From an uncultured Collinsella sp. (lineage in GTDB: Bacteria; Actinomycetota; Coriobacteriia; Coriobacteriales; Coriobacteriaceae), in assembly GCA_902493915.1 (NCBI GenBank), contig CABUQY010000071.1, positions 1-8,160 of the forward strand: 8,160 nucleotides of DNA, in the 5' to 3' direction. Below are positions 5,994 to 8,160 of this stretch, piece by piece. Positions within the stretch are counted from its first letter, which is position 1. Each line of letters opens with the position of its first letter. The notes beneath the pieces were generated by a model. That model was not told where the DNA came from. It did not search any database and saw only the letters and a list, made by a program, of their open reading frames with translations. The position numbers and the translations under genes are program-made.

Positions 5994-6027
5994 AAGGGAG
6001 GATCGGCTCGCCGGCCCTCCCTTTCTT
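5994..6027 (+). terminator. Probable terminator after lipoprotein 2
   Basis: AAGGGAGG (5994-6001) pairs with CCTCCCTT (6016-6023). The 14-base loop holds a nested CGG/CCG pairing. The tail TTTCTT is short but U-rich. It lies about 70 bases past the stop codon. Confidence 0.7.
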
Positions 6028-6227
6028 ATGCCGATAGCCGGCGAACGCGAGGGTGCCGGGCGGCAAAACCACCCCCAGCGCGGTAGCAGCACAAATAGAC
6101 AAGCGCCCCAACGCGTCCGCCCGCCGATTTATGGCGCCGCGCAGACAATTAAGCCAACACGTTTAGACATCCGGGCAGTATAGTGAACAAAATGAGTGCA
6201 TAACCGCACCCTGCGAACGGAGGAGTT
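6028..6227. other. Intergenic region upstream of the phospholipase-like gene
   Basis: The 304-base gap after lipoprotein 2 (5924-6227) holds the terminator at its left end and no gene that I can support. On the right, TATAGT at 6179-6184 is a good -10 candidate, but no -35 stands 16-18 bases before it (AACACG is the best). GGAGG at 6219-6223 is the ribosome site of the next gene. The 16-base motif of the lipoprotein pair does not recur here. Confidence 0.5.
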
Positions 6228-8160
6228 ATGACCGAACACCATGCCATCAGCCGCCGAGCATTTACGCTGGGCCTAGGACTCGCAGCATTGTCGCCTTTTG
6301 TAAGCCTGCCCGAAACCGCGGGATTGGGCCTTCCCGTGCGCGCGGCATTTGCAGACGACGCTGCCACAGCGTCGGACAGCCTCCACAATTTCGTCATTCG
6401 CCTTCGCCCCGCGGGCTATTTTCGCACCGCGAGCGTTAACCAAGACGGCAACGTTCGCGGCAACGTCTGTCACCTGTTTAACGACGGCACATCCAGCAAG
6501 CTCATCCTTGAGTACGTGAAAGATACAGACAATCCAAAATGGTATGCCATCCGCACCTTACTCAATTTTGAAGAGCATAAAAAGACGGGCTACAGCATTT
6601 GGTCGGTCGACGACGACTCGGACAAAGAAGGAAAGGTCATCCACGTATGGGGCGGCGAGTATGACAACAAGCCCAGCCGCGCTTTTGCGTTCGAGCGTCA
6701 GTCAGACGGAACCTATATCATCCGAGACCGCACAGTCGAGAAAAACACCAAGGAAAAAAGCATTAAGTACCTGGCAATAGAATCGGACGGCAAAGACCAA
6801 GACAACAACAAGATCTGCCATAAGAGTAAGAGCATTCCGTGGGAGCTCGAACTTATCGGTTACGACATGCAAAAGAACAATGCCACGGTTAGCAGCATCG
6901 ACTGGAAGACGTATAGCAGCTATGTCGACGGGCCATGTTGGATGAGCCACGTCGACGACACCAAGTACCTCGACGAGCTGAGCATTCCGGGCACGCACGA
7001 TTCGGGCACCTGCAGTGTGGACAACGACACCGAGCCTCAAACCTCGCAAGTAAAATGCCAGCAGGATTACATTCCCACGCAGCTACTCGAAGGCATTCGC
7101 TATTTTGATATTCGACTCGGAAAGGGCGATGACCCCGGCATCGACCACGGAGATTTCTATCTGTTTAAAAAAGACGGGAACTTTTTGCATCTTTCCCATG
7201 TCATAGGCTACTTCAAAACGTTTTTGAGCGAAAACCCGAAAGAGGCGCTCATCATGCTCGTGTCGCGCGGCAATGACGAGGCCACCGATGAGGGTATTAC
7301 GACGGCTTTCGCCAAGGTTTTGGATGAGAACCCCGACCTGTTCTACACATCGAGCCGCGTCCCCACGCTAGGCGAGGTGCGCGGAAAAATCGTCCTGCTG
7401 CGTCGATTTAGGCTCGCCGGCAACAGTGTAAGCGGCCACACGTGGGGCCTCGACCTTACCGAATGGGATGACAAGGCCAAGGCTCACTCCGACTGCACTA
7501 CCATGTGTCTCGTCCAAGACGCGCGGGGCTTTGAAGCCGCGGGGGAAACAGGCGACAAAAAACCCTATTGCACCAAGGTATACGCCCAGGACAAGTACAA
7601 ACTCTCGGGAACCGACAAGCTCATCTGGATCGATAATGCGCTGAAGGAAACGACCGGACGCACGCGCAACAAGGTGGACGTCAAGGACGCTGACGGAGCC
7701 ATGGTGCAAGTCCAGGAGCGTTGCTGGTCTATCAACTACACCAGCTGCACGGGCTTGTCGCACGGAGGCAATCCTTTTACCTCGGCACGAGTGGTCAACG
7801 AGCATCTGTACAAGAGCCCGTACATCAACCCCAGCGGCAACGAGGACACAAAGTCAGATTACCTCAAGCACATTGGCATTATCGCATCCGACTTTGTTGA
7901 TGCGGCGCTGGCCCGGAGCATCTACCAGCGCAATTACGATTACGATACACAGCACAAGCAGACAGCTTCGTACTACCTCCCGACCCGCATGCGCATGACG
8001 TACGGCGACTCGCTGAGCGATGCCTCGCTCCAGGATGGCAAGACCGTTGGCGAGGGCCATTTCCGCCTTGTCGACAGCAGCAACGTACTCAACGTGGCGG
8101 CTTCGGGCCATGCGTTTGCCATTGAATACGTGGATGTCGACGCCCTGGGCAACGAGACCG
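6228..8160 (+). CDS. Tat-exported PI-PLC X-domain protein with ricin-like and MBG-like regions (3' end missing)
   Basis: 644 codons are visible with no stop. The N-terminus has a twin-arginine motif (SRRAFT, Arg9-Arg10), a hydrophobic stretch and a likely cleavage site after AFA (residue 42), so it is exported folded by Tat. Residues 53-211 look like a ricin-type beta-trefoil (FVIRLRPAGYFRT, SRAFAFERQSDGTYIIRD, then KYLAIESDG), probably binding sugar. Residues 240-420 are a PI-PLC X domain: IPGTHDS (253-259, His257), RYFDIRL (291-297, with Asp294 and Arg296) and DHG (His307), equivalent to His32, Asp67, Arg69 and His82 of Bacillus PI-PLC by motif order. The family cleaves phosphatidylinositol or GPI anchors without calcium. 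From 591, TYGDSLSDASL starts an MBG-like repeat of the kind found in surface adhesins. GGAGG 4 bases before ATG 6228-6230 sets the start. It may be a large cell-surface enzyme acting on host lipids or GPI proteins; substrate and anchoring are inferred. Confidence 0.88.
   Translation, partial: MTEHHAISRRAFTLGLGLAALSPFVSLPETAGLGLPVRAAFADDAATASDSLHNFVIRLRPAGYFRTASVNQDGNVRGNVCHLFNDGTSSKLILEYVKDTDNPKWYAIRTLLNFEEHKKTGYSIWSVDDDSDKEGKVIHVWGGEYDNKPSRAFAFERQSDGTYIIRDRTVEKNTKEKSIKYLAIESDGKDQDNNKICHKSKSIPWELELIGYDMQKNNATVSSIDWKTYSSYVDGPCWMSHVDDTKYLDELSIPGTHDSGTCSVDNDTEPQTSQVKCQQDYIPTQLLEGIRYFDIRLGKGDDPGIDHGDFYLFKKDGNFLHLSHVIGYFKTFLSENPKEALIMLVSRGNDEATDEGITTAFAKVLDENPDLFYTSSRVPTLGEVRGKIVLLRRFRLAGNSVSGHTWGLDLTEWDDKAKAHSDCTTMCLVQDARGFEAAGETGDKKPYCTKVYAQDKYKLSGTDKLIWIDNALKETTGRTRNKVDVKDADGAMVQVQERCWSINYTSCTGLSHGGNPFTSARVVNEHLYKSPYINPSGNEDTKSDYLKHIGIIASDFVDAALARSIYQRNYDYDTQHKQTASYYLPTRMRMTYGDSLSDASLQDGKTVGEGHFRLVDSSNVLNVAASGHAFAIEYVDVDALGNET

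Noticed and set aside
5306..5995. Minus-strand open frame of 229 codons opposite lipoprotein 2
   Set aside because: It covers a gene with a clear lipobox and ribosome site, and its translation is the low-complexity antisense of that gene.

Overview
The window looks like chromosomal DNA from a high-GC gut Actinobacterium, most likely Coriobacteriia and possibly Collinsella. The basis is GC-rich third codon positions, strong AAGGAGG-type ribosome sites, the protein styles (C69 dipeptidase, fchA-folD pair, Gly-linker lipoproteins, Tat-exported phospholipase-like protein) and general resemblance. No marker gene proves the genus.

Left part, minus strand (1-2277). A truncated acidic N-terminus (1-180) lies 8 bases downstream of a small phasin-like protein (189-605). 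This pair has its own candidate promoter. It is separated by a strong hairpin terminator (697-735) from the next minus-strand gene, a complete 507-residue C69-family dipeptidase (754-2277).

Middle (2278-4122). Between the dipeptidase and the folate genes is an AT-rich 230-bp element with perfect 31-bp terminal inverted repeats and a perfect 15-bp internal hairpin, resembling a MITE. To its right are fchA (cyclodeaminase/cyclohydrolase family) and folD (methylenetetrahydrofolate dehydrogenase family). They form a two-gene minus-strand operon with only 2 bases between them. FolD lacks the catalytic Lys and Gln of canonical bifunctional enzymes, which fits FchA supplying the cyclohydrolase step.

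Right part, plus strand (4498-8160). Two tandem paralogous lipoproteins of unknown function (4498-5100 and 5330-5923) each end in a hairpin terminator and share a 16-base motif upstream. After a 304-base gap comes a large secreted protein, open at the window edge (6228-8160+). It has a Tat signal, a ricin-like N-terminal region, a PI-PLC X catalytic domain with the expected His pair, and the start of an MBG-like C-terminal repeat.

The strongest points of interest are the FolD/FchA division of labour, the 230-bp inverted-repeat element, and the duplicated lipoproteins with a shared upstream motif. I see no CRISPR array, RNA gene, phage or defence system.
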